Positions 18,302 to 27,635 of a stretch of 64,000 bases of DNA are shown here, in pieces. Origin of the DNA: Colwellia psychrerythraea. Lineage in GTDB: Bacteria; Pseudomonadota; Gammaproteobacteria; Enterobacterales; Alteromonadaceae. How positions within the stretch are numbered: position 1 is the stretch's first letter; the number at the start of each line of letters is the position of its first letter. Made by a program: the position numbers and the translations under genes. The notes below the pieces were generated by a model, which saw only the letters and a list, made by a program, of their open reading frames with translations, searched no databases and had not been told where the DNA came from. The stretch is taken from contig NZ_JQEC01000002.1 in the NCBI RefSeq assembly GCF_000764185.1, positions 248,001 through 312,000 on the forward strand, given 5' to 3'.

Positions 18302-19942
18302 GTGTTACGGTATTTAATTCACCAATCGCGCTGGTTATTAACGGCTGCCATATTAACAAGTGCAATTTGCGGAATTTGTGTAGTTTTATTACTCGCACAA
18401 ATTAATCAGGTACTCAATGCAAGCTCAGTTCAAGCCAGTAATTATATTGTGCCATTTTCTGGTTTAGTGCTGGCTGTATTAGTGTTTCAGGTAATTTCAT
18501 CCACTTTATTTGAGCGATTAAGTCAACAGGCACATGCAGTATTGCGTCGTCATATTTCAAAAAAAGTACTTCATGCTGATTATCGGTTATTAGAAGAAGT
18601 GGGTGGTGCTCGGGTACAATCAGCTTTATCAGAGCATTGTTTAAAAGTTGCAGAATTTTTTGTCCGTTTACCTGTGATAGTAGTAAATGGCATTATTGTG
18701 ACTGGTTGTATGGTCTATATCGCTTGGTTATCGGGAGAAATATTTCTAATTGCGCTCTTGGTACTCGGCTTGGGATCTATGGGTTATCATCAGGTTCATT
18801 TAAAAGCGATAAAGTACCTAAATCGCGCGGCTCAAGAACAAGATAGTTTGTTTGGTCATTTTCGAGCCTTAGTTGATGGCGCTAAAGAATTACGTTTACA
18901 TGCAAGCAAACGTCAACGTTTCGAGGAAAACGTGCTTGGTGAATCGATAGAGGAAGTTCGCAAGCAACGCACTGTCGGTATGTCGGTTTTTGTTATTTCT
19001 ACCGCCTGGGGCAGCTTTTTAATTTATGCTTTTATTGGTTTAGTATTATTTGCATTGGTGAATGACTCGCCTGATCGGAATCAGCTCCTAACCAGTTTTG
19101 TGTTAGTTTTTATTTATATGATTGCGCCTTTGGAAAACCTGTTGAAAGCATTACCTGCAGCTAATATTGCAAAAGCAGCAGCGATAAGGATTGAAGCCGT
19201 AGTCGAAGATTTATCGAATGGATCAGATCCGACACTTACACCACTTAAATCACAAAAATTTCAACGTTTAGAGCTTAAGGCTGTCACTCATCAGTTTTAT
19301 CATGAAGCATCAGATGATTTTTTTACTTTAGGCCCAGTTAACTTGAGCTTTCAACCTGGCGAGATTGTTTTCTTAGTTGGCGGTAATGGCAGTGGAAAAA
19401 CAACTTTAGCAAAACTTTTAGTTGGATTATATCAAAGTAATAGTGGCGATATATTGTTAAATGGCCAAGCTGTCGGTACCGGAAACATTGATACTTACCG
19501 ACAATGTTTTTCAGCCATTTTTTCTGACTTTTATTTATTTGAGCAATTGTTAGATATTCCTTCTGATGAGCTCGATATTACAGCTAATCAACTACTGACT
19601 AAATTACAGTTGAATCACAAAGTCCATGTCACTCAAGGCGCCTTCTCTACTCGGGCTTTATCACAGGGACAACGTAAGCGTTTGGCTATGGTGGTTGCCC
19701 ATTTAGAGCAACGGCCATTTTTGGTCTTTGATGAGTGGGCTGCCGATCAGGATCCTATATTTAAAGATGTTTTTTATCGACAAATGCTGCCAGAGTTTAA
19801 AGCTCAGGGAAAAACAGTATTAGTGATTTCTCATGACGATAAGTATTTTGATTGTGCTGATCGATTATTAAGAATGGAGCATGGTCAATTATCAGAAAAA
19901 ACGGTATCAGCTAAACAAAATAAAGTTAATGTTGTAGCATAA
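18302..19942 (+). CDS. PvdE-like cyclic-peptide/siderophore ABC exporter
   Basis: This fused permease-ATPase of 546 residues exports a peptide siderophore, or its precursor, across the inner membrane. The N-terminal half holds about six membrane helices (first at 12-34). The C-terminal ATPase has Walker A GGNGSGKTT near 362, signature LSQGQRKRL near 458 and Walker B FLVFDEWAADQDP near 478. The family (cyclic peptide transporter) includes PvdE and SyrD. GTG is the start, supported by AGGGG 5 bases upstream. It has its own ECF-type promoter at 18237. The pyoverdine maturation genes pvdM, N, O and P are not seen, so the cargo is probably a lipopeptide, not a chromophore precursor. Confidence 0.92.
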   Translation: MLRYLIHQSRWLLTAAILTSAICGICVVLLLAQINQVLNASSVQASNYIVPFSGLVLAVLVFQVISSTLFERLSQQAHAVLRRHISKKVLHADYRLLEEVGGARVQSALSEHCLKVAEFFVRLPVIVVNGIIVTGCMVYIAWLSGEIFLIALLVLGLGSMGYHQVHLKAIKYLNRAAQEQDSLFGHFRALVDGAKELRLHASKRQRFEENVLGESIEEVRKQRTVGMSVFVISTAWGSFLIYAFIGLVLFALVNDSPDRNQLLTSFVLVFIYMIAPLENLLKALPAANIAKAAAIRIEAVVEDLSNGSDPTLTPLKSQKFQRLELKAVTHQFYHEASDDFFTLGPVNLSFQPGEIVFLVGGNGSGKTTLAKLLVGLYQSNSGDILLNGQAVGTGNIDTYRQCFSAIFSDFYLFEQLLDIPSDELDITANQLLTKLQLNHKVHVTQGAFSTRALSQGQRKRLAMVVAHLEQRPFLVFDEWAADQDPIFKDVFYRQMLPEFKAQGKTVLVISHDDKYFDCADRLLRMEHGQLSEKTVSAKQNKVNVVA

Positions 19943-19950
19943 ACCCAAGT

Positions 19951-19973
19951 CAAATGATAACAATTATCATTTG
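19951..19973 (+). promoter_or_regulatory. Fur box upstream of the ECF sigma gene
   Basis: A near-perfect inverted repeat is centred on TGATAACAATTATCA (19955-19969), one mismatch from the 7-1-7 Fur consensus TGATAAT-N-ATTATCA. A TATACT -10 hexamer follows at 19978, so iron-loaded Fur bound here would block the sigma gene promoter. Confidence 0.88.
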
Positions 19974-20029
19974 ACTTTATACTTAGCAAGTGGGAACCTA
20001 GTCGCCTTTAGTATTTCGAAGGAATGGGA

Positions 20030-20551
20030 ATGAAAGAATGTCTGGCCACGGTTGATCTTGCAGCAGTTTTTGTGGCTAATCGTCAGCAATTAAACGCAAT
20101 AGCAAGAAAGATTGTTGGAATGGAACATATTGCAGAAGATGTTTTGCAAGACGCATATATTCGATTGGTAAAAGGGGCCTGTGCGCGAAAAGTAGATAAA
20201 CCATTTAGCTACTGTTGCCAAGTTGTACGTAACATTGCTATCGACTATTGTCGTAAAAAGAAAGTTGAAGCAGGCTACCGTGAATTTAACAATCAGGAGG
20301 TGGCGATTACCTGTGCCTCTTCTGGTTTGAATATTGAAAACGGCATGGCTGAGTCTCAACTCTTAGATGCAGTTATCAAAGTGATTGCACACTTACCTGA
20401 ACGGACAAGAAGAGTATTTGAGTTACACCGATTTGATGGTTTAACACAACGTCAAATTGCTGAACAACTAGGATGTTCGGCGGCATTAGTGAATATTATG
20501 ATTAAAGAAGCAATGGCTACAATATCGAACTGTCGAACGCTTTATGAATGA
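20030..20551 (+). CDS. ECF sigma factor, FecI/PvdS-type
   Basis: This 173-residue sigma-70-family factor directs RNA polymerase to iron-starvation promoters. Region 2 contains AEDVLQDAYIRLVKG and PFSYCCQVVRNIAIDYCRKK; region 4 contains HLPERTRRVFELHRFDGLTQ, then RQIAEQLGCSAALV as recognition helix. The ATG at 20030 is preferred over one six bases earlier because AAGGA then has a normal spacing. The strong Fur box upstream and the five TAAA-N17-CGTC promoters nearby make it the likely local activator. Its product probably reads those promoters, since the consensus is that of PvdS/OrbS; this is inference. Confidence 0.92.
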   Translation: MKECLATVDLAAVFVANRQQLNAIARKIVGMEHIAEDVLQDAYIRLVKGACARKVDKPFSYCCQVVRNIAIDYCRKKKVEAGYREFNNQEVAITCASSGLNIENGMAESQLLDAVIKVIAHLPERTRRVFELHRFDGLTQRQIAEQLGCSAALVNIMIKEAMATISNCRTLYE

Positions 20552-20687
20552 ACACTATGATGCCATTTTGAAGTATTGGTTTTAGGGATAAACAGATATT
20601 CCGGCGTGGCTATAGGATATTTTGTTTTACCTCGCGTTATGGTAGTCTGCCTAAAATCGATAATGATTGAAATAAGCAAGGGATGTT

Positions 20688-20891
20688 ATGACAGCAGCTG
20701 ATAAAGATAAAATATGGGAAACTGCATGGCAATGGGCTCAATACCCTGTTCATGATACACCTATTGAGCATCAAGACATACAGCGTCTTAATGCTTGGCT
20801 TAATGCAGACTTGTTACACCGGCAAGCTTACGATAAAGCGACTCACCTTTGGCTTATGACTGGATTTGCACCGCCTACTGCTACTATTTAG
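20688..20891 (+). CDS. Isolated FecR N-terminal domain (DUF4880), 67 residues
   Basis: The product is only 67 residues and matches the cytoplasmic N-terminal domain of FecR-type anti-sigma regulators: WETAWQWAQYP, then DIQRLNAWLNADLLHRQAYD and a closing LWLMTG. Full FecR proteins are about 320 residues, with a membrane helix and a periplasmic signal-receiving domain; both are absent, and no continuation is seen downstream. AAGGGATGTT provides a ribosome-binding site, so it may be translated. It could be a soluble pro- or anti-sigma factor or a decaying remnant. It follows the sigma gene by 136 bp; the bases just before it (GATAATGATT) are a weak half Fur match. Confidence 0.8.
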   Translation: MTAADKDKIWETAWQWAQYPVHDTPIEHQDIQRLNAWLNADLLHRQAYDKATHLWLMTGFAPPTATI

Positions 20892-21256
20892 TATGAGCTC
20901 TATAAGATAAAAGTATCACAGTAACTTCCCCACATTTCTTTGTGATACTCTTCCTTATCCATTATTTCTTATCTCTACAGCCATTGAATATATGGTCGTT
21001 ATTTAGTCCTATTTATCAAAGACTGCCAATACTTTCCCTTTAATCGGTTTTATTAATACCAGTTTACTTCTAGCCTTTTCGCGCTCGTTTCTAACCAATG
21101 TGCATAAATATCCGTATTACATTAAACAATTCTCATTTACTTTCGTCTGTTAAAGATAAATCCCACTTGTAAGGTAGCGCAGCATAGAGCTGTGTTATGA
21201 CCTTGAATGTATCAGCAGAGATTAAGCTATCCCGGCTTATTTAATAAGGAGATATT
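20892..21256. other. 365-bp leader region of the NRPS operon
   Basis: It carries the ECF promoter at 21123 and a 113-bp leader before the MbtH gene. I see no remaining FecR-like coding sequence and no clear terminator after the mini-FecR gene. Confidence 0.6.
21123..21147 (+). promoter_or_regulatory. TAAA-N17-CGTC ECF promoter 2 (MbtH-NRPS operon)
   Basis: TAAA at 21123-21126 and CGTC at 21144-21147 have the 17-bp spacing of the other sites. It should drive the operon from MbtH through the last NRPS, about 21.5 kb. Confidence 0.8.
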
Positions 21257-21496
21257 ATGTCAACAAGCTGTTTTGATCGCGAAGATCAAATATTTATTGT
21301 CTTAGTAAATCAAGAAAAACAATATTCTATTTGGCCACAATGGAAAGAAATTCCAGGTGGCTGGCAAGCAGTGCCAGAGGTGCAAGGCGATAAAGCGACA
21401 GTGCAAACATATATCAATAAACATTGGACCGATATGCGCCCTGAATCTTTACGACAATGGATGGCCGAACAAGCAGAAAAAGTGGAGCAGTTCTAA
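21257..21496 (+). CDS. MbtH-like NRPS accessory protein
   Basis: This 79-residue protein binds adenylation domains and supports their folding and activity. It shows the family signature: NQEKQYSIWP, then IPGGW, and WTDMRPESLRQW. TAAGGAG lies 7 bases before the ATG. As first gene of the operon it is 2 bp upstream of the type II thioesterase start I prefer. Confidence 0.95.
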   Translation: MSTSCFDREDQIFIVLVNQEKQYSIWPQWKEIPGGWQAVPEVQGDKATVQTYINKHWTDMRPESLRQWMAEQAEKVEQF

Positions 21497-21498
21497 TC

Positions 21499-22272
21499 GT
21501 GCTGGCCCAAGCATCAATTAATCTGCTGTGCTTACCCTGTGCAGGAGCAAGTGCTTCTATGTATCTACGTTGGAGTAGGTTTTTACCAAATTGGGTCAAT
21601 ATAGTACCTGTAGAGTTACCCGGTAGAGGCACACGTTTAAATGAGACGGCACTGGAAGATTTTGATGCTTTAGTTCAAAGCATACTTGATGATTATCAGG
21701 GCTATATGCAACAGCCATTTGCTATTTTTGGCCATAGCATGGGGGCCTTACTGGCTTATGGTATTTGCCAAGTACTGGCCGCAAAAAACAGTATATCTAA
21801 ACAACTCGCTTTACCCCAAATATTGCTGTTATCTGCATGCCCATCACCTGATAAATTTGATCCAAGTCGCTTTCCTGATACTCATGACCGCGATGCTTTA
21901 ATCGCTAATCTACGTCAACAGGGTGGGAGTGCCGAAGCCTTATTTGATTACCCTGAACTTTTAGACATGACCCTTAATATATTGGCTGCGGATTATCGAT
22001 TGTTACAAGGGTTTCAGTATAAAAAAACTTCCCCTTTACCTCTTTTTATGCAAGTACTAAGCGGAAAAAGTGATGATATTAGTTTAGATAATCTTTCGAC
22101 TTGGCAGCAACATAGCGCTAAAAAGATAATTTTTCATGAGTTTATTGGTGGACATTTTTATATTCAAGATCAGCAATCTCTTGTTTTAAAACGTATTACC
22201 CAAGCGTTACAGAATCACGTTCCCACTAATAACCACTGCTTACAAGGTCACTCCGAAATAGCCCTCACATAG
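21499..22272 (+). CDS. Type II thioesterase of the NRPS cluster
   Basis: This 257-residue alpha/beta hydrolase removes stalled or wrong acyl groups from carrier domains. It has NLLCLPCAGAS at the N-terminus, VELPGRGTR, the nucleophile motif GHSMGALLAYG near residue 89, and a late His in GGHFYI. I place the start at the GTG at 21499, directly after the MbtH stop, because the product then begins at the usual family position; an ATG at 21457 would overlap the MbtH gene by 40 bp. It is followed by the first NRPS gene after 46 bp. Confidence 0.9.
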   Translation: MLAQASINLLCLPCAGASASMYLRWSRFLPNWVNIVPVELPGRGTRLNETALEDFDALVQSILDDYQGYMQQPFAIFGHSMGALLAYGICQVLAAKNSISKQLALPQILLLSACPSPDKFDPSRFPDTHDRDALIANLRQQGGSAEALFDYPELLDMTLNILAADYRLLQGFQYKKTSPLPLFMQVLSGKSDDISLDNLSTWQQHSAKKIIFHEFIGGHFYIQDQQSLVLKRITQALQNHVPTNNHCLQGHSEIALT

Positions 22273-22318
22273 AGCTTATGTGAAAGCCATAATGGGTCAA
22301 CAATAGGTAGAATTTACA

Positions 22319-25300
22319 ATGACAGAGACGTCTACACAGACAAGCTTACCTTTATCTAGTGCTCGAGCACTCAATATAGTGACTAGAGTACAACAGCTAG
22401 CCCTCCACCAACCTGAAGATATCGCTTTGGTCGTGGTGAGTGAACAGCAAGGACAATTAAGTGAACTTAGTTTAACTTATCAAGATCTCAATACCCGTAG
22501 TCGAAATCTGGCTGCTTATTTACAAGCTAATAGTCAGTTGGGCGATCGTGTTTTATTAATGTTCGATAATAATGAGCATTATGTCGTCAGTTTTTTAGCT
22601 TGTTTGTATGCTGGGTTAATTGCTGTGCCTCTATTTGTACCTGAGTCAGCCCGCTCGCAGCACTTAGCACGTGTCGTTGGTATTGGCGTTAATGCGCAGG
22701 CTAATTTGATACTAGCGAAAAGCGAAGATCATGGACTTGTTAATTTAGCGATGGAAAACATGGTTAAACAAGGCGCGCAGACTTGTCAATTGTTGAACAT
22801 TGATACTAGAGATTTTGAGCAAAATGATGATTGGCAAAGTTATGCCCCAAAATCAGATGATATTGCATTTTTACAATATACCTCAGGTTCTACTGCTGAT
22901 CCAAAAGGCGTTATGGTTAGTCATGGTAATTTAATGGCTAATGAGGTAGCGATTACAGAAGGTTTTAATAGCACACAGGGAGATGTCATTGTCTCTTGGT
23001 TACCGCTATATCATGACATGGGACTGATTGGCAGCTTATTGCAACCTTTATATTTAGGTGCAAAATGTGTATTGATGTCACCACGATTTTTTCTCGAAAA
23101 ACCTATTCGTTGGCTAGCCGCTATTGCTCGACATCGGGCAACAGTAAGTGGTGGCCCAGATTTTAGTTACCGATTGTGTGTTGAGCGTATTAAAGCCAAT
23201 GTATTGGCCGAATTAGATTTATCTTGTTGGCAAGTGGCTTTTAGCGGTGCTGAACCTGTTCGTCATGACACTTTAACTGCTTTTATTGATCATATGGCGA
23301 CAACTGGTTTTAATAGCGCGGCCATAGTTCCCTGTTACGGCTTAGCGGAAGCTACATTATTTATAACCTGCGGTCAGCGTTTTTCAGGATTATTAGTTCA
23401 AGATTTTGACAATAAAGCCTTAGCAAAAGGGCAAGTAGAATTTGTTAAGCAAGGCGGCACTAAACAAGTGGCATGCGGTTATACGGTGAGCGCTCATGAG
23501 CTTAAAATTGTTGACCCAAACAGCCTCGACACGCTAAATAATGGTCAAGTCGGCGAAATATGGGCCAGTGGTCCAAGTATTGCACAAGGATATTGGCAAA
23601 ATGCAAAAGCGACTGATGCGACTTTTGTTGAACAAGACAATAAACGCTGGTTACGTACTGGAGATTTAGGTGCTTCAGTTGCCCAACAGTTATATATCGT
23701 TGGTCGAGCCAAAGATCTCATTATCAACCGGGGCCGAAATTTATACCCACAAGACCTAGAGAAGTGCATTGAAAGTCAATTTGAATATGCTCGTAAAGGT
23801 CGAGTGGCAGCTTTTTCTGTCGAAGGTTTAGAGGGGGAAGGCATTGGTATTGCACTTGAACTTGCTCGGCGGGTACAAAAACAAATCAGCCCACAAGTAA
23901 TTGTTGATCGCCTTGCTATCATTCTCTCCGAACTTTGTGGTGACACCGTCAGTGTTGTCATTATGATGCAACCCGGTTCTTTACCAAAAACGTCAAGTGG
24001 CAAACTGCAACGCAGGGCCTGTCATACCATTTGGCAAAACCAAGCAGAAGAAGCTTATGCCATTTATGCTCATGGAAAAATGCTGCGTGGTCAATCGTTG
24101 ATAGCTGAACGTTCAACGTTAATATTGTCGAAAACAGAAGAAAAATTAGCTGATATATGGAGCAAACTCTTACCAAATAACAGTGGTTTTGGTAAAAGAT
24201 CGCATTTTTTAGCCTGTGGTGGTAACTCGATAAAAGCAACACAACTATTGGGCAAAATACAGCAAGAGTGGCAGATAACAATACCCTTGCGACAATTGTT
24301 TGAGCTCCCTCTACTTACTGACCAAGCTATGACGATTGAGCAGGCTGTAAACAGTGAGCGAACTTTAGTAAAACAAGTATTGATCCCTCATAATAATTTT
24401 ATCGCAGAGCAAGCGGTAGTTATGTCACATGCTCAAGCAAGGCAATGGTTCATTTGGCAAATAGATCCACAAAACAGTGCTTATAATATTGGTGCATGCC
24501 TAGACTTAAACAGTAAAGTAAGTGCTGAGCATTTACAAACAGCATTGAACTTGTTGGTGGTCAGGCACCCGGTATTACGCACCCGCTTTTCGGTCGATAA
24601 TATTGGGCAGCCCATTCAAATATTACAGACTCAAGGGCAATGGCCATTAAAGGTTGTGGATTTAAGCTTCTTAGAGGGAGATTTACAACAAAAAGCATTA
24701 ACGAGTCAAAGCAAAGATTTTAGTCAGCAATCATTTGATCTAAGTACGGGGCCGTTGGTACGTGCCGTTTTATTCAAGCTAGGTGACGCAGGTCAAAAAC
24801 TAATGTTAGTGATGCACCATATTATTTCTGATGGTGCTTCGATGCAAATAATTTTCGACGAGCTTGCAAAACATTATCAAGCAGAGTACAGCGGCCAGCC
24901 AGTTATTTTACCAGAGCAGAAAATCACCTATGCAGACTATGCTGTATGGCAAAGAGAGTATTTAGCATCAGGTGAGACCGCACGACAATTGGCTTGGTGG
25001 ACTAAACAGTTGGGTCAAGAGCAACCTATTTTGCAATTAACCACAGATTTCCCCAGAACGGCCAGCAATCAATATGAAGGGGCTCATCACCGTATAGAGT
25101 TACCGATGAATCTCGTTCAGCAATTACGTCAGCAAGGTGCAAATCAACAAGCCAGTTTATTTATGATCATGCTGGCAAATTTTAACGCTTTATTGTACCG
25201 CCATAGTGGTCAAACAGATCTTCGTGTTGGTATTCCCATAGCTAATCGCCATTGGCCACAAACAGAACCTTTATTAGGCTTTTTTGCCAATACGCAAGTG

Positions 25301-27634
25301 ATCCCTAGCCAAGTTAACGGACAGATGTCATTAACTGATTTAGTAGAGCAAATAAAAAAAATCACTTTAGGTGCGCAAGAACATCAAGATCTACCCTTTG
25401 AATATTTAGTTGAAGCAATGCAAATAAAGCGTAGTGCCGATACGCATCCTTTGTTCCAGGTGATGTTTAGTCATTCTCAACACGATAGTAGTTGTTGGCA
25501 CGACTTACTTGCATCTTCTTCTCAAAACACTTGGCAAACAATTGATGTTGCTGCGCAATTTGAGCTAACACTTGAAAGCTATGAGCTAGAAAATGATCAA
25601 ATTGTTCTTGAATTTGTCTATGCTAAAACACTCTTTTCTCCCGAAACAATCGAGCGTATGGCCGGGCATTATGTAACGTTATTACAGGCTTTTGCCGAAC
25701 TGCCAAATCAACACATAGAACAAGTTAAATTACTTGGCCATGATGAATATAGCCAATTAACTAAATGGGGTGCAGGAGCCATTTTTACGGGTAAAACTCC
25801 AACAGTACACGCGTTGTTTGAACAACAAGTAGAACAACAGCCGCAAGCAACGGCTTTAATCTTTGCTCAACAAACGATGACATATGCTGAGCTTAATCAA
25901 GCCGCCAACCGATTAGCCTATTATTTATTGCAACAAAACATTCAGCCAGAAGATCGGGTTGGTATGGCATTAGAACGTGGTTTCGAGATGATTGTTGCTT
26001 TACTTGCCATTTGGAAAGCAGGGGCGGCTTATGTACCGTTAGATCCCGCTTATCCAAAAGATCGTTTAACCTACATGATTGCCGATAGCGGTGTGCAATT
26101 TGTGCTGACTCAACAAGCATTACAGGTGAATTTACCCGATTCAAGTGTGCCGCTATTGAATGTTGAACAATTGAATTTAACGCAGCTGCCAAATCATAAC
26201 CCCAACGTTCTATTACATGATCAACATTTGGCTTACGTGATTTATACCTCAGGTTCAACAGGTCGACCAAAAGGTGTTGCTGTTACACATGGACCATTGT
26301 CGATGCATATTCAAACTATTAGTGAGGTTTATGGCATTGATGAAAAGCACCGTGAACTGCAGTTTTTCTCGATTAATTTTGATGCTGCTGGTGAACAATG
26401 GATGACACCACTAGCTGCTGGCGGCTCTATTGTGTTGGCAAGAAAAGAGCAATTGGCTGTCGATAATGTTGCCAGTTTAATTACCCAGCACCAAGTAACA
26501 TCGTTACATTTGCCACCAGCCTATTTACGCTTGTTAACACCATTATTAAACAGTTATCAGCAAATTCGCATTTGTATCGTTGGTGGTGAGGCATTTAATA
26601 GAGCTGATTACCACGATGCTCATCGTGCTTTTTCTGCTCCGCGTATAGTTAATGCTTATGGTCCAACAGAAACAATTATTACACCAACTGCTTGGCTTAG
26701 TTTAGCCGATACCAATACTAACGTTGAACAAGTACCGATTGGCCGACCGGTTGGTGATCGTCAAGTGCACGTACTTGATGGCGATTTGAATCCCGTTCCG
26801 CAAGGAGCTAGTGGTGAATTATATATTGGTGGACTAGGCATTGCTCGTGGCTATTTGGCTCGTCCTGATCTGACCGCCGATCGTTTTATTGCCGATTTAT
26901 TTGCTAATAACGGCGGACGTTTGTATCGCACCGGCGATTTAGTGCGCTGGAATGTTCAAGGACAATTAGACTATCTAGGTCGAATTGACCACCAAGTGAA
27001 GATCCGTGGTCTACGCATTGAGCTTGGTGAAATAGAAACTCAACTCATGACGCAAGTTAACGTAAAAGAAGCGGTTGTATTAGCAAAAGAAAGTAGTACA
27101 GGACCACGTTTAGTCGCTTATGTGGGCGGTGACGATATTTCAGCACTCACCTTAAAACAAGCGTTATCACAGCATTTGCCCGATTATATGGTGCCAAGTG
27201 TCATTACCGTGCTTACGCAATTACCTGTGACTACTAATGGTAAAATAGATCGCCAGAATTTACCTGAGCCTCAATGGAACAGCAGCAATAATTACCAAGC
27301 ACCAATCAGTACTATTGGTCAAAAAGTCACTAACATTTGGGCGCAGGTATTAGGCATTGAACGTGTTGGCATGAAGGATAATTTCTTTGATTTAGGTGGT
27401 CATTCGCTGTTACTCGGTCAAATGCAACAACAACTAGAAGCTGAATTTGAAGTCAAACTTACTATGCTGGATTTGTTTAATATGACCAGTGTCAGTGCGA
27501 TGACAAACTATTTTGAACAACTGCAAAGCGGTCAGACGACATCGATTAACCGCGATATACAAAAGGCATCTCAACGCGGTAAGCGTCAACGCCAAACCTT
27601 CTTGAAAAAAACTCGGACAAGGGTGGAAAGCTAA
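22319..27634 (+). CDS. NRPS 1: FAAL-ACP-C-A-PCP loading and first module
   Basis: This 1771-residue protein starts the assembly line. A fatty acyl-AMP ligase domain (about 20-600; YTSGSTADPKG, SWLPLYHDMGLIG, and SGKLQRR at its end) activates a fatty acid and passes it to an ACP (FLACGGNSI, Ser637). A condensation domain follows (HHIISDG at 833-839), then an adenylation domain about 1180-1660 and a PCP (FFDLGGHSLL, Ser1696). The specificity residues I read are D-A-E-H-I-G-A-I-T-K. The first three plus I-G resemble lysine-type codes I remember, but no confident match is possible. A basic C-terminal tail (RGKRQRQTFLKKTRTRVES) follows the PCP and may dock to the PKS. One base separates its stop from the PKS start. 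Confidence 0.94.
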   Translation: MTETSTQTSLPLSSARALNIVTRVQQLALHQPEDIALVVVSEQQGQLSELSLTYQDLNTRSRNLAAYLQANSQLGDRVLLMFDNNEHYVVSFLACLYAGLIAVPLFVPESARSQHLARVVGIGVNAQANLILAKSEDHGLVNLAMENMVKQGAQTCQLLNIDTRDFEQNDDWQSYAPKSDDIAFLQYTSGSTADPKGVMVSHGNLMANEVAITEGFNSTQGDVIVSWLPLYHDMGLIGSLLQPLYLGAKCVLMSPRFFLEKPIRWLAAIARHRATVSGGPDFSYRLCVERIKANVLAELDLSCWQVAFSGAEPVRHDTLTAFIDHMATTGFNSAAIVPCYGLAEATLFITCGQRFSGLLVQDFDNKALAKGQVEFVKQGGTKQVACGYTVSAHELKIVDPNSLDTLNNGQVGEIWASGPSIAQGYWQNAKATDATFVEQDNKRWLRTGDLGASVAQQLYIVGRAKDLIINRGRNLYPQDLEKCIESQFEYARKGRVAAFSVEGLEGEGIGIALELARRVQKQISPQVIVDRLAIILSELCGDTVSVVIMMQPGSLPKTSSGKLQRRACHTIWQNQAEEAYAIYAHGKMLRGQSLIAERSTLILSKTEEKLADIWSKLLPNNSGFGKRSHFLACGGNSIKATQLLGKIQQEWQITIPLRQLFELPLLTDQAMTIEQAVNSERTLVKQVLIPHNNFIAEQAVVMSHAQARQWFIWQIDPQNSAYNIGACLDLNSKVSAEHLQTALNLLVVRHPVLRTRFSVDNIGQPIQILQTQGQWPLKVVDLSFLEGDLQQKALTSQSKDFSQQSFDLSTGPLVRAVLFKLGDAGQKLMLVMHHIISDGASMQIIFDELAKHYQAEYSGQPVILPEQKITYADYAVWQREYLASGETARQLAWWTKQLGQEQPILQLTTDFPRTASNQYEGAHHRIELPMNLVQQLRQQGANQQASLFMIMLANFNALLYRHSGQTDLRVGIPIANRHWPQTEPLLGFFANTQVIPSQVNGQMSLTDLVEQIKKITLGAQEHQDLPFEYLVEAMQIKRSADTHPLFQVMFSHSQHDSSCWHDLLASSSQNTWQTIDVAAQFELTLESYELENDQIVLEFVYAKTLFSPETIERMAGHYVTLLQAFAELPNQHIEQVKLLGHDEYSQLTKWGAGAIFTGKTPTVHALFEQQVEQQPQATALIFAQQTMTYAELNQAANRLAYYLLQQNIQPEDRVGMALERGFEMIVALLAIWKAGAAYVPLDPAYPKDRLTYMIADSGVQFVLTQQALQVNLPDSSVPLLNVEQLNLTQLPNHNPNVLLHDQHLAYVIYTSGSTGRPKGVAVTHGPLSMHIQTISEVYGIDEKHRELQFFSINFDAAGEQWMTPLAAGGSIVLARKEQLAVDNVASLITQHQVTSLHLPPAYLRLLTPLLNSYQQIRICIVGGEAFNRADYHDAHRAFSAPRIVNAYGPTETIITPTAWLSLADTNTNVEQVPIGRPVGDRQVHVLDGDLNPVPQGASGELYIGGLGIARGYLARPDLTADRFIADLFANNGGRLYRTGDLVRWNVQGQLDYLGRIDHQVKIRGLRIELGEIETQLMTQVNVKEAVVLAKESSTGPRLVAYVGGDDISALTLKQALSQHLPDYMVPSVITVLTQLPVTTNGKIDRQNLPEPQWNSSNNYQAPISTIGQKVTNIWAQVLGIERVGMKDNFFDLGGHSLLLGQMQQQLEAEFEVKLTMLDLFNMTSVSAMTNYFEQLQSGQTTSINRDIQKASQRGKRQRQTFLKKTRTRVES

Positions 27635-27635
27635 C

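Noticed and set aside
21157..21180. A second TAAAT-N16-CGC element upstream of MbtH
   Set aside because: It departs from the CGTC box, while the element at 21123 matches the other four exactly.
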